Assembly: GCA_044371675.1 (NCBI GenBank)
Contig: JBILTF010000039.1
Location: forward strand, 1-20,206
Direction: 5' to 3'
Source of the DNA: CAIZGX01 sp044371675
GTDB taxonomy: Bacteria > Bacteroidota > Bacteroidia > Flavobacteriales_D > Sanyastnellaceae
Length of the DNA stretch: 20,206 nt
A program made the position numbers and the translations under genes. Numbering within the stretch: the stretch's first letter is position 1; each line of letters opens with the position of its first letter. Below are positions 7,079-15,096 of this stretch, piece after piece. The notes below the pieces were generated by a model. That model saw only the letters and a list, made by a program, of their open reading frames with translations, was not told the origin of the DNA and did not search any database.

Positions 7079-7954
7079 GATTTGAATAGTCATTTGGCTT
7101 AAGGCCTTACCCGTGCTGCTTTCGGCTGCAAGGGAATAGTTTCCGCGGCTAAATCCACTTACGTCTAAATCAACAGGCAGATTCAATTGTCCTGCTTTCT
7201 GTCCGTGAATAAGCTCAACGAATTTCACAATTTCGCCCTGCTCATCGCGAAGAACAACACGAACATCTTCCTGGTTCTCCAATATAAACTGAAGGTTACT
7301 TTCCACACGGTTGGGTTTACCAGAGAAGGCAAGTCCGCTGTTTACTTGAGCCTCTTCATAATCTACTTGATACTTAGGAATAGGCACATGTTTGTGTTTA
7401 GCCGCAATAACTTGAAGTTCATTGGTCATCATTTTCCCACTGTCATAAGTTACAATAGACGCAACACTGTGGTCGTTGGTGAATGCCCAAACCAACTGTT
7501 GAATGGCTGGGCAATTGCCTAAACGTTTCCTTTCAACTTCTTCCAGCGCGGCAACAAGATCGGCATTAGCCATTTCTGTTTTTCCTAAATCGTGAAAACC
7601 GTCGGATGTCGACATGGCCGAAGCATTTCCGCAGGCAGTGTTCAAGAGAGTAGTTTTCTCCTCGCCAGGCGCTAAATAGATTTCTCGAGATCGCAGAACA
7701 ACGAAAGGTTGGTAGTCATTGGTAGCGGTATAAAAAACTCGACCGGTTTCAACATGTAAAGCCAATGAATCTTTTGTTGTGTTTTTTACTCGAAGCTGGA
7801 AGTACCCGTGGTTGCGAACATGTTCTACAATTCCACTGAAAGAGATCTTTTTCTCTTTTTTTGCTTTTTCGAAATTGCAACGTTGGATTTCTTTTTGTGC
7901 CGTTGTTTCAAGTCCAAGAAACAAAAGTCCGATAATTAAAATTGTGTTTTTCAT
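7076..7954 (-). CDS. Exported protein of unknown function with a C-terminal sorting-domain-like beta region
   Basis: 292 residues, unrecognised. Residues 1-20 are a signal peptide ending T-T-A-Q. Residues ~38-165 form a predicted beta-rich domain: FSGIVEHVRNHGYFQLRVKN, LHVETGRVF, an L-A-P-G-E-E-K-T-T turn, then N-T-A-C-G-N (Cys108) and finally I-Q-Q-L-V-W-A-F-T-N-D (151-161). The Cys...Q-x-x-V-W pattern recalls extracellular domains, including thioester-type ones, but this is only a motif resemblance. Residues ~213-292 resemble a type A T9SS domain (VRVVLRDEQGEIVKF, VDLDVSGFSRGNYSL, ending M-T-I-Q-I). Its opening motif is K-P-N-R-V rather than Y-P-N-P, so export by T9SS is possible but unproven. 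Start ATG 7954 overlaps the upstream stop by four bases (ATGA). Confidence 0.75.
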   Translation of the reverse strand: MKNTILIIGLLFLGLETTAQKEIQRCNFEKAKKEKKISFSGIVEHVRNHGYFQLRVKNTTKDSLALHVETGRVFYTATNDYQPFVVLRSREIYLAPGEEKTTLLNTACGNASAMSTSDGFHDLGKTEMANADLVAALEEVERKRLGNCPAIQQLVWAFTNDHSVASIVTYDSGKMMTNELQVIAAKHKHVPIPKYQVDYEEAQVNSGLAFSGKPNRVESNLQFILENQEDVRVVLRDEQGEIVKFVELIHGQKAGQLNLPVDLDVSGFSRGNYSLAAESSTGKALSQMTIQI

Positions 7955-8676
7955 GGTGCTGGGGTTTGAGGGGTTGATGAACGACTGATTCTAGCTAAAT
8001 CTTTTTTTGTAATGAAGACAACCGTGTGGTCGTTTTTATTCGTCTTTCTGCGGGCACTTGGAATTTCTCCAAGACGGTAGTTGTAGGTTGTAGTTTTGTT
8101 TTCTCGTTTAGAAAAGACGTCCATTGAAATCTCAGAGAGTATAGAGACAGACCCGAAGGGTATGTCAACTGAGTGCGGTTTGTTATAGAGCTGTTTTTCG
8201 AAGTTTACTTGAACATTTTCTTGAGAGAATTCAATCTGAGAAAAGCGAAGTGAGGGAGAAAGAATTAGTTTTATTTGTCCGCTAGCACGGTCGTCATTAA
8301 ACAATCCGTATACCCCTGTTTCATTCACATGAACCAAATGGTACTTTTTTTTATTGAGTGTCTTTGTTCCGACTTTCTTTCCTTTGATGGAATTCCATTT
8401 TTTCTCGGTGTAACTCCATTTCAAGAAGAGTAGTTTTTCGCCGCGAACATTGGGAGCCTCAGGCACCAGTATGTCAATTCCATCCTCGGCGAATTTTCCT
8501 TCGGGAAGAAATACGTCGAACGCAGAATGACACTCGAGTATTTGTCCTTTTGAATTGACCGTATTGAAATTGGCGGCCAACTCTTCAAAATTCAAGTAGC
8601 GAACATCAGGTGCATCTGTTGCTTTTACTGCTAGCAATAAGCCAAACAGAAATAAGGTGGTGGTAATCTTTTTCAT
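7951..8676 (-). CDS. Exported protein of unknown function, shares a module with its upstream neighbour
   Basis: 241 residues with a signal peptide (about 1-19, MKKITTTLFLFGLLLAVKA). From about residue 29 it parallels the protein encoded at 9740-8682. The shared landmarks are LPEGK (57-61), KLLFLKWSYTEKKWNSI (81-97) and VNETGVYGLFND (117-128). A beta-rich stretch with F-x-Q-x-x-F-S-Q-E-N follows, and both proteins end in a Lys-rich 'K-K-D-L-A-R-I' type tail. The neighbour has FPEGK, FMLLQWNNMNKEWTKI and LEESGIYALVEN at the same spacing. The C-terminus is Pro/Thr-rich (STPQTPAP). No catalytic motif or known domain is visible. It is the middle gene of a three-gene operon: five bases separate it from the upstream stop, and its TGA overlaps the next ATG. 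Function unknown; secretion likely. Confidence 0.75.
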   Translation of the reverse strand: MKKITTTLFLFGLLLAVKATDAPDVRYLNFEELAANFNTVNSKGQILECHSAFDVFLPEGKFAEDGIDILVPEAPNVRGEKLLFLKWSYTEKKWNSIKGKKVGTKTLNKKKYHLVHVNETGVYGLFNDDRASGQIKLILSPSLRFSQIEFSQENVQVNFEKQLYNKPHSVDIPFGSVSILSEISMDVFSKRENKTTTYNYRLGEIPSARRKTNKNDHTVVFITKKDLARISRSSTPQTPAP

Positions 8677-8681
8677 GGCTA

Positions 8682-9740
8682 TTATTTGTTTTTGAAGTAT
8701 GCGTTAACTTTCTTTCTGCTTTTAAAAACACTAAGAATGTTTTTCTCTGAAACCTTTGTTTCTTCTATCCATTCTGCTCCAGTGGCATCTTTGCAAACCG
8801 AGCGGATGATGTAGTTATCAGTGTCGCGAGGAGCATTGAATTTAGCCTCACGCTGGTTGGTCGAAATGTCTCCTTCGATGCGAATGAAAGGCTCCCTTGA
8901 AATTATTTCAACATACGTAAGAGCAATATTCTTTGGCGCCATCGCTAATACGGGCGTCACACTAACCGACTTGTTTTCTACAAGTGCATAGATCCCCGAT
9001 TCTTCAAGCACTGCAGTGTAGTAATATCCGTTAGCGCCTTTTGCAGGTTTCTTAGCACTAACTATTTTCGTCCATTCTTTATTCATGTTATTCCATTGCA
9101 GAAGCATGAATTGTTTTTTTGCAAATTCTGAGCTCTGCACAAGCGAAGCTGTTACCGGCCTGTTTGGTATTTTTCCTTCAGGAAAGTCTATCTTCAATAA
9201 CTCACGTATGATAATGATTTTATTTTCGAAGAAAGATGATACGCTAGAATTGTATAACTCTTCTTGCGATGAGAGTTTTTGAATGGACAGCTCACTAGCC
9301 AATTCAAGATCGTTGTGCTGACAAGTAATCTGAATGTTGTTTTTGTTTGTGAAGGTGCTATCTGGACGGATAATTTCGGCAACCACTGCATGCGGAACGA
9401 TTTCAATGGAGATTACCGGAGCTTTCTTTTTTCCCTCTTGCTCATAATTAAATGAGATGCGCTCGAAGTTTAAATGTTCTTCCTTGAAAAACTCCCTCAG
9501 TTCTTTTTCTCTCTTGTAAAACAGCGACTGCTTTTTTGCATCGGCATTTCTTGTTGGTTCTTGTAAAGTGACCTTGATGCCTTTGGCTAAATAAAGTTCA
9601 TCGGCGTAGACTGATAACGCCCGAATGGTGGCTTCGTTGAATTTCTCAGAGTCTTTTTCAAATTCAATGACAATGGTTGAATTTGCTTGTGCGGTGAGGA
9701 AGTAACCAGCGCAAAATAAAACAGCGATTAATTTTTTCAT
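8682..9740 (-). CDS. Exported protein with degenerate OmpA-like N-terminal domain and a module shared with the next gene
   Basis: 352 residues, first gene of the operon 9740-7076. The signal peptide is residues 1-19 (ending T-A-Q-A). Residues ~20-118 have the layout of an OmpA C-terminal-like fold: IVIEFEKDSEKFNEATIRAL, an intervening strand (IKVTLQEP), a long charged helix (LFYKREKELREFF) and a closing strand (ISIEIV). The Asp/Arg residues that bind peptidoglycan are not clearly conserved, so binding is doubtful. Residues ~148-345 hold the module duplicated in the following gene: FPEGK (186-190), FMLLQWNNMNKEWTKI (211-226), LEESGIYALVEN (245-256), then a C-terminal sandwich-like region and Lys-rich end. 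It has no lipobox, so a periplasmic or surface protein is more likely. No known function. Confidence 0.75.
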   Translation of the reverse strand: MKKLIAVLFCAGYFLTAQANSTIVIEFEKDSEKFNEATIRALSVYADELYLAKGIKVTLQEPTRNADAKKQSLFYKREKELREFFKEEHLNFERISFNYEQEGKKKAPVISIEIVPHAVVAEIIRPDSTFTNKNNIQITCQHNDLELASELSIQKLSSQEELYNSSVSSFFENKIIIIRELLKIDFPEGKIPNRPVTASLVQSSEFAKKQFMLLQWNNMNKEWTKIVSAKKPAKGANGYYYTAVLEESGIYALVENKSVSVTPVLAMAPKNIALTYVEIISREPFIRIEGDISTNQREAKFNAPRDTDNYIIRSVCKDATGAEWIEETKVSEKNILSVFKSRKKVNAYFKNK

Positions 9741-9853
9741 AGCGATGGAGTTTTTGAGGTTCTGTCTTCGAAACGAGATTTGTTTTTTAATAATTGCCTT
9801 TTGGTAAATTATTTTTTATTGTGTCGCCCGCGATTTTTTTGCAGATTTGTTTT

Positions 9854-10990
9854 ATGAATATGAGTTATTGGGAAAGACAGTCGTTTTTAGAAACCTTCGA
9901 TGTGATTGTAGTCGGCGGCGGAATAGCAGGACTTTCAACTGCAATTGAATTGAAGAGTAAAAATCTCGAATTAGAAATTGCTGTTTTAGAAAGAAGTTGG
10001 TTGAGCGACGGAGCAAGTTCCAAAAATGCTGGATTTGCTTGCTTTGGAAGTATTTCTGAATTTGTGGACGACATGAAGGATATGTCGTTCGATGAAGTTG
10101 TGAATCTTGGTGTTAGACGATTTCGAGGAATTGAAAAATTGGTTGAAAATTATTCAGAAGATGTTTTAAAGCTTGATTGGAACGGCGGACATGAATTGTT
10201 TTTTGAAGAGGATAAAGAAAGTTTTATTCAGTGTTGCAAACTTGTAGAAAAATTTAACGATGCCTTTGATTCAAAATTAGGGTTGCGTCCGTATTCTGTT
10301 TCAACTGAATCAGAATTTCAAGGAATATTGAATTTAGTTGGTGTTATATCGAATAAGTATGAGGGCGGGTTGAATACGGGAGCTATGCTTCGAGCTATGG
10401 TTGACCGAGCATTGAAAGCAGGTGTTAAAGTTTTCAATGGCGTGGAAGTGAATAGTTTTCAGGCGAACGGAAACGAAATGCAGGTTGTGACATCAGTGGG
10501 AATTTGGAAGTCAAGGCGATTGGCGTTTTGTATAAGTTCTTTTCACGCCCATTTGTTTGAAGAATTAGAAATGAAAACCAAGCGAAATCAAGTTATCGTT
10601 ACAAAGCCTATTCCCGATTTAAAATTAAATGGTACGTTTCATCATCAAGAGGGATACAATTATTTTCGAAATATAGATGGGCGAATTTTAATGGGTGGCA
10701 TGCGCCATATGTTTCCCAATACAGAATCTACTGACGTCCAAGGCAACACCGACGAGGTAATCGCTAGCTTATTGGATTTCGTTCAGCAGAAAGTACATAC
10801 GACTTCAGTTGTTGAAATTGATTTAGCATGGAGTGGTATTTTAGGTGTTGGGCAAGATGAACGTCCTGTCGTAACGGAAGCACAAGAGAATGTTTTTGTA
10901 GGGGCGCGATTGGGTGGAATAGGAGTAGCAATTGGGTCGCTCATTGGCGCTGAATTGTCTACACTGATTCACTCTTCGTTTTCGAGATAG
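9854..10990 (+). CDS. FAD-dependent oxidoreductase, DAO (DadA/glycine-oxidase-like) family
   Basis: 378 residues. The N-terminal Rossmann FAD site is FDVIVVGGGIAGLSTAIEL (GGGIAG at 21-26) with Glu46 at the end of the second strand. SDGASSKNAGFACFGS (51-66) is the typical loop over the isoalloxazine in DAO-family proteins. The C-terminal FAD part contains WSGILGVGQDERPVV and ARLGGIGVAIGSLIG. These enzymes oxidise amines or amino acids (family knowledge); the substrate is not readable here. I chose ATG 9854 (M-N-M-S-Y-W-E) because S-Y-W-E follows the start in relatives I recognise. A TTG at 9794 would add 20 residues of promoter-like sequence, and ATG 9860 is also possible. The 3' end overlaps the convergent flavoprotein gene by 32 bases. 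Confidence 0.88.
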   Translation: MNMSYWERQSFLETFDVIVVGGGIAGLSTAIELKSKNLELEIAVLERSWLSDGASSKNAGFACFGSISEFVDDMKDMSFDEVVNLGVRRFRGIEKLVENYSEDVLKLDWNGGHELFFEEDKESFIQCCKLVEKFNDAFDSKLGLRPYSVSTESEFQGILNLVGVISNKYEGGLNTGAMLRAMVDRALKAGVKVFNGVEVNSFQANGNEMQVVTSVGIWKSRRLAFCISSFHAHLFEELEMKTKRNQVIVTKPIPDLKLNGTFHHQEGYNYFRNIDGRILMGGMRHMFPNTESTDVQGNTDEVIASLLDFVQQKVHTTSVVEIDLAWSGILGVGQDERPVVTEAQENVFVGARLGGIGVAIGSLIGAELSTLIHSSFSR

Positions 10991-12524
10991 CTGCTGAAAT
11001 AGCCTCTGCGCAGCGCTCTCCGTCTATTGCTGCGGAAACAATTCCTCCAGCATATCCAGCACCTTCGCCGCAGGGAAAAAGGTTTTTAACTTCGGGATGA
11101 TTTAATAATTCTTTGTCTCGAGGAATTCTAACTGGGGAAGAAGTTCGTGTTTCAGGAGCTAATAATAACGCATTCGGTCCCGCGAAATTCGGCATCTTGG
11201 TATTGAAATGTTGAAGCGCTCCTATTAAACTTTCAGAAATGAATTTCGGAAATAATTCGCGAAGATTTGTTGAGGTTATTCCGGGACTGTAGGAAGTGTC
11301 TGGAAGTGTTGTACTTTTTTTATTGTAAATGAAATCGGTGGCTCGCTGTGCAGGTGCGAATTGGTTTTTACCGCCGAGAACATAGGCCTTGTATTCAATG
11401 TCTTGTTGAAGATGCATTCCCGCAAGTGGACCCGTGTAGTTTAGATTTTCTAAATCGCTCAACTTCACTTCAACCACAATACCTGAATTTGCCCACGGAT
11501 TATTGCGTTTACTCGGCGACCATCCGTTCGTTACAATTTCTTCCTGCGAAGTAGCGCAAGGAGCAACAATTCCACCAGGGCACATGCAAAACGAATACAC
11601 CCCGCGATCATTTACTTGCGTTACAATGGAGTAACTCGCCGGTGGAAGAAACTCTCCACGGTCGTCGCACTTGTATTGAAGTTTATCAATTGTTCGTTGG
11701 TCGTGTTCAATTCGAACACCTATGGCGAATGGCTTTGCTTCAAGTGCAATGTTTTTTGCATGAAGCAGTTCGAAGATATCGCGGGCACTGTGTCCGGTCG
11801 CGAGCAAAATGCTATCGGCGTGAAAGGAATTTCCCTTGGCTGTTTTTACTTCGTGAATGGCATCGCTGCTCAAATTAAAATCAATCACCCTTTCTTCGAA
11901 ATGAATTTCTCCGCCATTGGCCAAAATGCTTTCTCGCATATTGGCAATAATTTGAGGAAGTTTATTTGTTCCCACATGCGGATGACTTTCAGTTAAAATG
12001 TTTTCATTCGCTCCGAATTGAACCAGCGTTTCTAAGATGCGTACCACGCTTCCTTTTTTGGTGCTTCTTGTATATAGTTTGCCGTCGCTATAGGTTCCTG
12101 CCCCGCCTTCCCCGTAGCAATAATTGGAATCTTCGTGAACAATTCCGTTTCGTGTAATTTCAACGAGATCCCGTCTTCGTGCACGAACGTCTTTTCCGCG
12201 CTCCAGAATAATGGGCTTAATTCCCAATTCAAGCAGTCGCAGTGCCGCAAACAATCCAGCTGGACCCGCCCCTATAATGATTGCCGAGCCTTTTATTTCA
12301 TGTTGAAACTGACGTTGATGAACAGCTGGGAATTCTTCATTCGCCGCAATGACCGAAATTCTAAGCAGGACAATTGCGTTGCGTTTCCGGGCGTCTATAG
12401 ATTTTTTGTCGATGCGCCATTTAAATGAAAGAGGAGATAAATTCAAATTAATTTGAATTTTCTCCTCTAAATAATTGAAGTCGGCCGATTGGGCAGGACT
12501 TACTTGAAGTTCAATAGTGTTCAT
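10959..12524 (-). CDS. FAD-dependent oxidoreductase of the uncharacterised COG2509 type
   Basis: 521 residues, the usual length for this family. An N-terminal ~75-residue alpha/beta domain carries the family mark W-R-I-D-K-K-S-I-D-A-R-K (36-47). The FAD-binding AIIIGAGPAGLFAALRLLEL begins at 81 (GAGPAG 85-90), followed by NYCYGEGGAGTYSDGKLYTR (134-153), another hallmark. A run with MCPGG and the C-terminal FPCGEGAGYAGGIVSAAIDG complete the flavin site. It is predicted to be a soluble cytoplasmic dehydrogenase; the physiological substrate of the family is not established as far as I know. It lies 43 bases downstream of the AT-hook gene on the same strand and may be cotranscribed with it. Its last ten codons are antisense to the end of the DAO-family gene. 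Confidence 0.9.
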   Translation of the reverse strand: MNTIELQVSPAQSADFNYLEEKIQINLNLSPLSFKWRIDKKSIDARKRNAIVLLRISVIAANEEFPAVHQRQFQHEIKGSAIIIGAGPAGLFAALRLLELGIKPIILERGKDVRARRRDLVEITRNGIVHEDSNYCYGEGGAGTYSDGKLYTRSTKKGSVVRILETLVQFGANENILTESHPHVGTNKLPQIIANMRESILANGGEIHFEERVIDFNLSSDAIHEVKTAKGNSFHADSILLATGHSARDIFELLHAKNIALEAKPFAIGVRIEHDQRTIDKLQYKCDDRGEFLPPASYSIVTQVNDRGVYSFCMCPGGIVAPCATSQEEIVTNGWSPSKRNNPWANSGIVVEVKLSDLENLNYTGPLAGMHLQQDIEYKAYVLGGKNQFAPAQRATDFIYNKKSTTLPDTSYSPGITSTNLRELFPKFISESLIGALQHFNTKMPNFAGPNALLLAPETRTSSPVRIPRDKELLNHPEVKNLFPCGEGAGYAGGIVSAAIDGERCAEAISAAISKTKSESV

Positions 12525-12567
12525 GCTGTTGGTCTATTCAACCAAAAAAGATGATTAAAAAATATTA

Positions 12568-12945
12568 TTATGCTTTCACAGCTTTCGCAGTCTTAACAAC
12601 TTTAGCCTTTACAGAACCAGGCTTTCTTCCGCGCTTTTTCAAAACTTTTGGAGCCGCGGATACCGTCGTTGCAGTTGGTGTAACTGAAGCTGTCTCTTTT
12701 TTCGGACCGGTTTTCTTAGCACCCGGCTTGTTCTTAGAACCTTTTGGACGACCACGACCGTCTTTTGCAGAAGTCGATTTTGGACTTCCAGCTTTGCCTA
12801 AAATAGAGGCTATTCTAGCAGTTATTTTAACTTTGCGCCCTCTTCCAGTTTGAAGTGTAGCAATAATATTAGCTGCGTCTACAAGGGCATTAAGTTCTTT
12901 CTCACGACGAGCAATCTCTTGTTTAATTTCGTTTAACAGTTTCAT
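12568..12945 (-). CDS. Small AT-hook, histone H1-like DNA-binding protein
   Basis: 125 residues. The N-terminal third (1-33) is a single predicted amphipathic helix (LLNEIKQEIARREKELNALV), possibly a dimerising coiled coil. A first basic patch is GRGRK (34-38). Then come a canonical AT-hook GRGRPKGS (63-70) and a second one KRGRKPGS (103-110, RGRKP variant), set in a Lys/Ala/Pro-rich disordered tail that ends VKTAKAVKA. This composition suggests binding in the minor groove of AT-rich DNA and a nucleoid-associated or regulatory role; no named family is assigned. An exact TAnnTTTG box lies 30 bases upstream on its own strand, overlapped by a palindrome (TTTGCGCAAA), which would allow autoregulation. 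An opposite-strand open frame here is a shadow with Phe/Leu-rich nonsense composition. Confidence 0.8.
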   Translation of the reverse strand: MKLLNEIKQEIARREKELNALVDAANIIATLQTGRGRKVKITARIASILGKAGSPKSTSAKDGRGRPKGSKNKPGAKKTGPKKETASVTPTATTVSAAPKVLKKRGRKPGSVKAKVVKTAKAVKA

Positions 12946-12964
12946 AAAAATAAATTTGTATTTA

Positions 12965-12972
12965 TAAATTTG
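12965..12972 (+). promoter_or_regulatory. Plus-strand -7-like box in the divergent intergenic region
   Basis: TAAATTTG matches TAnnTTTG exactly and overlaps the palindrome shared with the minus-strand promoter. It lies about 104 bases before the E1 gene start and could give a longer E1 transcript; chance occurrence in AT-rich DNA is possible. Confidence 0.3.
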
Positions 12973-12974
12973 CG

Positions 12975-12982
12975 CAAAAATA
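12975..12982 (-). promoter_or_regulatory. -7 box of the AT-hook gene, overlapped by a palindrome
   Basis: On the minus strand the sequence reads TATTTTTG, an exact TAnnTTTG match, 30 bases before the ATG at 12945. The ten-base palindrome TTTGCGCAAA (12969-12978) overlaps its downstream half and could be a repressor site. Confidence 0.5.
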
Positions 12983-13058
12983 TCGCGTTAATTTAATTTT
13001 AAATCCTAAGAGAATGTTAAAAAATGTGAAGAAAATTTAATCGTTGCCTCATTCGGAT

Positions 13059-13066
13059 TACTTTAG
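13059..13066 (+). promoter_or_regulatory. Near-consensus -7 box of the fused E1 gene
   Basis: TACTTTAG has one mismatch to TAnnTTTG and lies nine bases before ATG 13076, giving a very short leader. It is the nearest candidate promoter for the E1 gene. Confidence 0.38.
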
Positions 13067-13075
13067 CGGCTCAAT

Positions 13076-15070
13076 ATGAGTAACATGAAATTCAATAAAA
13101 AGAACATTTCGAAGGAAGAATTATTGGCATTGTACGAAGCAATAAAATTGCCACGTTTGATAGAGGATAAGATGCTAAGCCAATTGCGTTTGGGAATGAT
13201 ATCGAAATGGTTTTCTTCATACGGCCAAGAAGCAATTTCAGTGGGTGTTGGAATGGGTATGCAGGAAGATGAATTTATTTTACCCATGCACAGAAACCTG
13301 GGAATCTTCACTTCTAGAAATTTAGATTTAAAACAATTGTTTCTTCAGTTCCAAGGAAAGAAAGACGGATTCACAAAAGGACGTGATCGTTCCTTTCATT
13401 TCGGAACAAAGAAGCATCACGTTGTTGGAATGATCTCTCACTTAGGCCCACAATTGGGCATTGCAGACGGAATTGCATTAGCCAATAAATTGGAAGGGTC
13501 TGAGAAAGCAACAATAGTATTCAGCGGCGACGGTGGTGCAAGCGAAGGAGATTTCCATGAAGCATTGAATGTCGCAACTGTGTGGGATTTGCCTGTTATA
13601 TTTTGCATTGAGAACAACGCATGGGGATTATCTACCCCAAGTCGTGAGCAGTTCCGCTGCAAGCAGTTTATAGATAAAGCCATAGGTTATGGAATGCCGA
13701 AAGAAGACGCCATTCAAATAGACGGAAATAACATTCTAGAGGTTTATTCAACGGTAAAAGAAATTGCCGAGAGCATTCGCAAGAACCCTCGACCTATTAT
13801 TTTAGAGTGCATGACTTTCCGTGTTCGTGGACACGAAGAGGCGAGTGGAACGAAATATTATCCAGACGGAATGATAGACGAGTGGTCAAAGAAAGATCCC
13901 GTTGCGATGTATGAGCAGTTTTTATTGGAAGAGCAATTAATTACTCCAGCCGATGTAGAGGAAATGAATTTAAAGTTGAAAAATAAAATCAACACGAATT
14001 TAAAAGCGGCCTACGCGGAACCCGATATTGAAGTAAATGAGGAAGAAGAATTTGAAGATTTGTTCGCTCCGTTTTCAAACACCGAGATTGCCGCGTCTTC
14101 AACCAAGAAGAAAATGCGATTCATAGATGCTATTCAAGACGGTTTGCGTGAAAGCATGCGCAAACACGATCGATTGGTTTTAATGGGACAAGACATTGCG
14201 GAATACGGCGGTGTATTTAAAGTAACCGAAGGTTTTTTAGAAGAATTCGGGAAAGGTCGTGTTCGAAATACGCCGCTGTGTGAGTCAGCTATTGTAGGCG
14301 CAGGATTGGGTTTAAGCATGAAAGGTCACAAGGCCATGGTGGAAATGCAATTCGCAGATTTCGTGACTTGTGGATTCAATCAGATTGTAAATAATTTGGC
14401 GAAGCTCCATTACCGTTGGGCCGAAAACGCAGACGTTGTGGTTCGCATGCCAACAGGCGGTGGAGCTGCAGCAGGACCGTTCCACAGTCAAAGCAACGAG
14501 GCGTGGTTCTTCCATACCCCTGGACTGAAGATTGCATATCCAGCTTTCCCTTCCGACGCGAAAGGTTTGTTGTGTCAATCGTTTGAAGACCCGAATCCTG
14601 TATTATTCTTCGAACATAAAATGCTTTATCGAAGTATTGAAGAGGACGTTTCTGAAGGATTTTACACGTTGCCATTTGGAAAGGCACGCATTGTTTCAAC
14701 CGGAGATAAATTAACATTGGTGACCTACGGTCTAGGTGTTCACTGGGGAATGGAAGTGTTGAAGGAAGAGAAATATGCTGGAATTGAATTGATCGACTTG
14801 CGCACACTTGCTCCTTTGGATTACGAAACAGTAATGACTTCGGTTAAGAAAACAGGACGCGTTGTTGTGTTGCATGAAGATTCACTTACGGGAGGAATAG
14901 GCGGGGAGTTGGCTTCACGCATTACAGAAGAGTGCTTTGAATACCTCGATGCTCCTGTTGCGCGATGTGCAAGTTTAGATACTCCTATTCCTTTCAATGC
15001 AGCATTGGAAGTCAATTTCATGGCTAACAATCGATTGAGAACAACATTGGACAAAGTCCTTTCGTTTTAA
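13076..15070 (+). CDS. Fused alpha/beta E1 of a branched-chain 2-oxoacid (2-oxoisovalerate-type) dehydrogenase
   Basis: 664 residues: thiamine-diphosphate-dependent E1 that decarboxylates a 2-oxoacid and passes the acyl group to lipoyl-E2. The alpha part (1-~335) has the ThDP/Mg motif GDGGASEGDF...IENN, from Gly151 to Asn181 (GDG-x27-N). It also has HLGPQLGIADGIA (122-134) and the loop RGHEEASGTKYYPDG (251-265) typical of Bacteroidota fused E1. An acidic linker (NEEEEFEDLF, 321-330) joins the beta part (346-664), which has MGQDIAEYGGVFKVTEG (370-386), GGGAAAGPFHSQSNEAWFFH (461-480) and HEDSLTGGIGGELA (600-613). Alpha and beta are separate genes in many bacteria. Branched-chain or broad 2-oxoacid specificity is inferred. 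E2 and E3 are not encoded nearby. Confidence 0.92.
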   Translation: MSNMKFNKKNISKEELLALYEAIKLPRLIEDKMLSQLRLGMISKWFSSYGQEAISVGVGMGMQEDEFILPMHRNLGIFTSRNLDLKQLFLQFQGKKDGFTKGRDRSFHFGTKKHHVVGMISHLGPQLGIADGIALANKLEGSEKATIVFSGDGGASEGDFHEALNVATVWDLPVIFCIENNAWGLSTPSREQFRCKQFIDKAIGYGMPKEDAIQIDGNNILEVYSTVKEIAESIRKNPRPIILECMTFRVRGHEEASGTKYYPDGMIDEWSKKDPVAMYEQFLLEEQLITPADVEEMNLKLKNKINTNLKAAYAEPDIEVNEEEEFEDLFAPFSNTEIAASSTKKKMRFIDAIQDGLRESMRKHDRLVLMGQDIAEYGGVFKVTEGFLEEFGKGRVRNTPLCESAIVGAGLGLSMKGHKAMVEMQFADFVTCGFNQIVNNLAKLHYRWAENADVVVRMPTGGGAAAGPFHSQSNEAWFFHTPGLKIAYPAFPSDAKGLLCQSFEDPNPVLFFEHKMLYRSIEEDVSEGFYTLPFGKARIVSTGDKLTLVTYGLGVHWGMEVLKEEKYAGIELIDLRTLAPLDYETVMTSVKKTGRVVVLHEDSLTGGIGGELASRITEECFEYLDAPVARCASLDTPIPFNAALEVNFMANNRLRTTLDKVLSF

Positions 15071-15096
15071 GTTTTCCTTCTCTAAATTTATCGTCA

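Noticed and set aside
9794..9853. TTG start with a hydrophobic 20-residue extension of the DAO-family protein
   Set aside because: A signal-like leader before a cytoplasmic Rossmann FAD domain is unlikely, and the usual N-terminus starts near S-Y-W-E.
11616..11996. Plus-strand 126-codon open frame within the COG2509-like gene
   Set aside because: Antisense to conserved flavoprotein motifs; no independent evidence of coding.
12527..12548. Possible small hairpin TTGGT-loop-ACCAA between the COG2509-like and AT-hook genes
   Set aside because: Only five base pairs and no T-run downstream on either strand, so not a credible terminator.
12551..12853. Plus-strand 100-codon open frame
   Set aside because: It is antisense to the AT-hook gene; the Lys/Pro/Ala codons of that gene read as Phe/Leu/Gly on the other strand, and there is no start context or domain.
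14376..14807. Minus-strand 143-codon open frame within the E1 gene
   Set aside because: Entirely inside a strongly conserved E1 coding region; no recognisable motif and no promoter.
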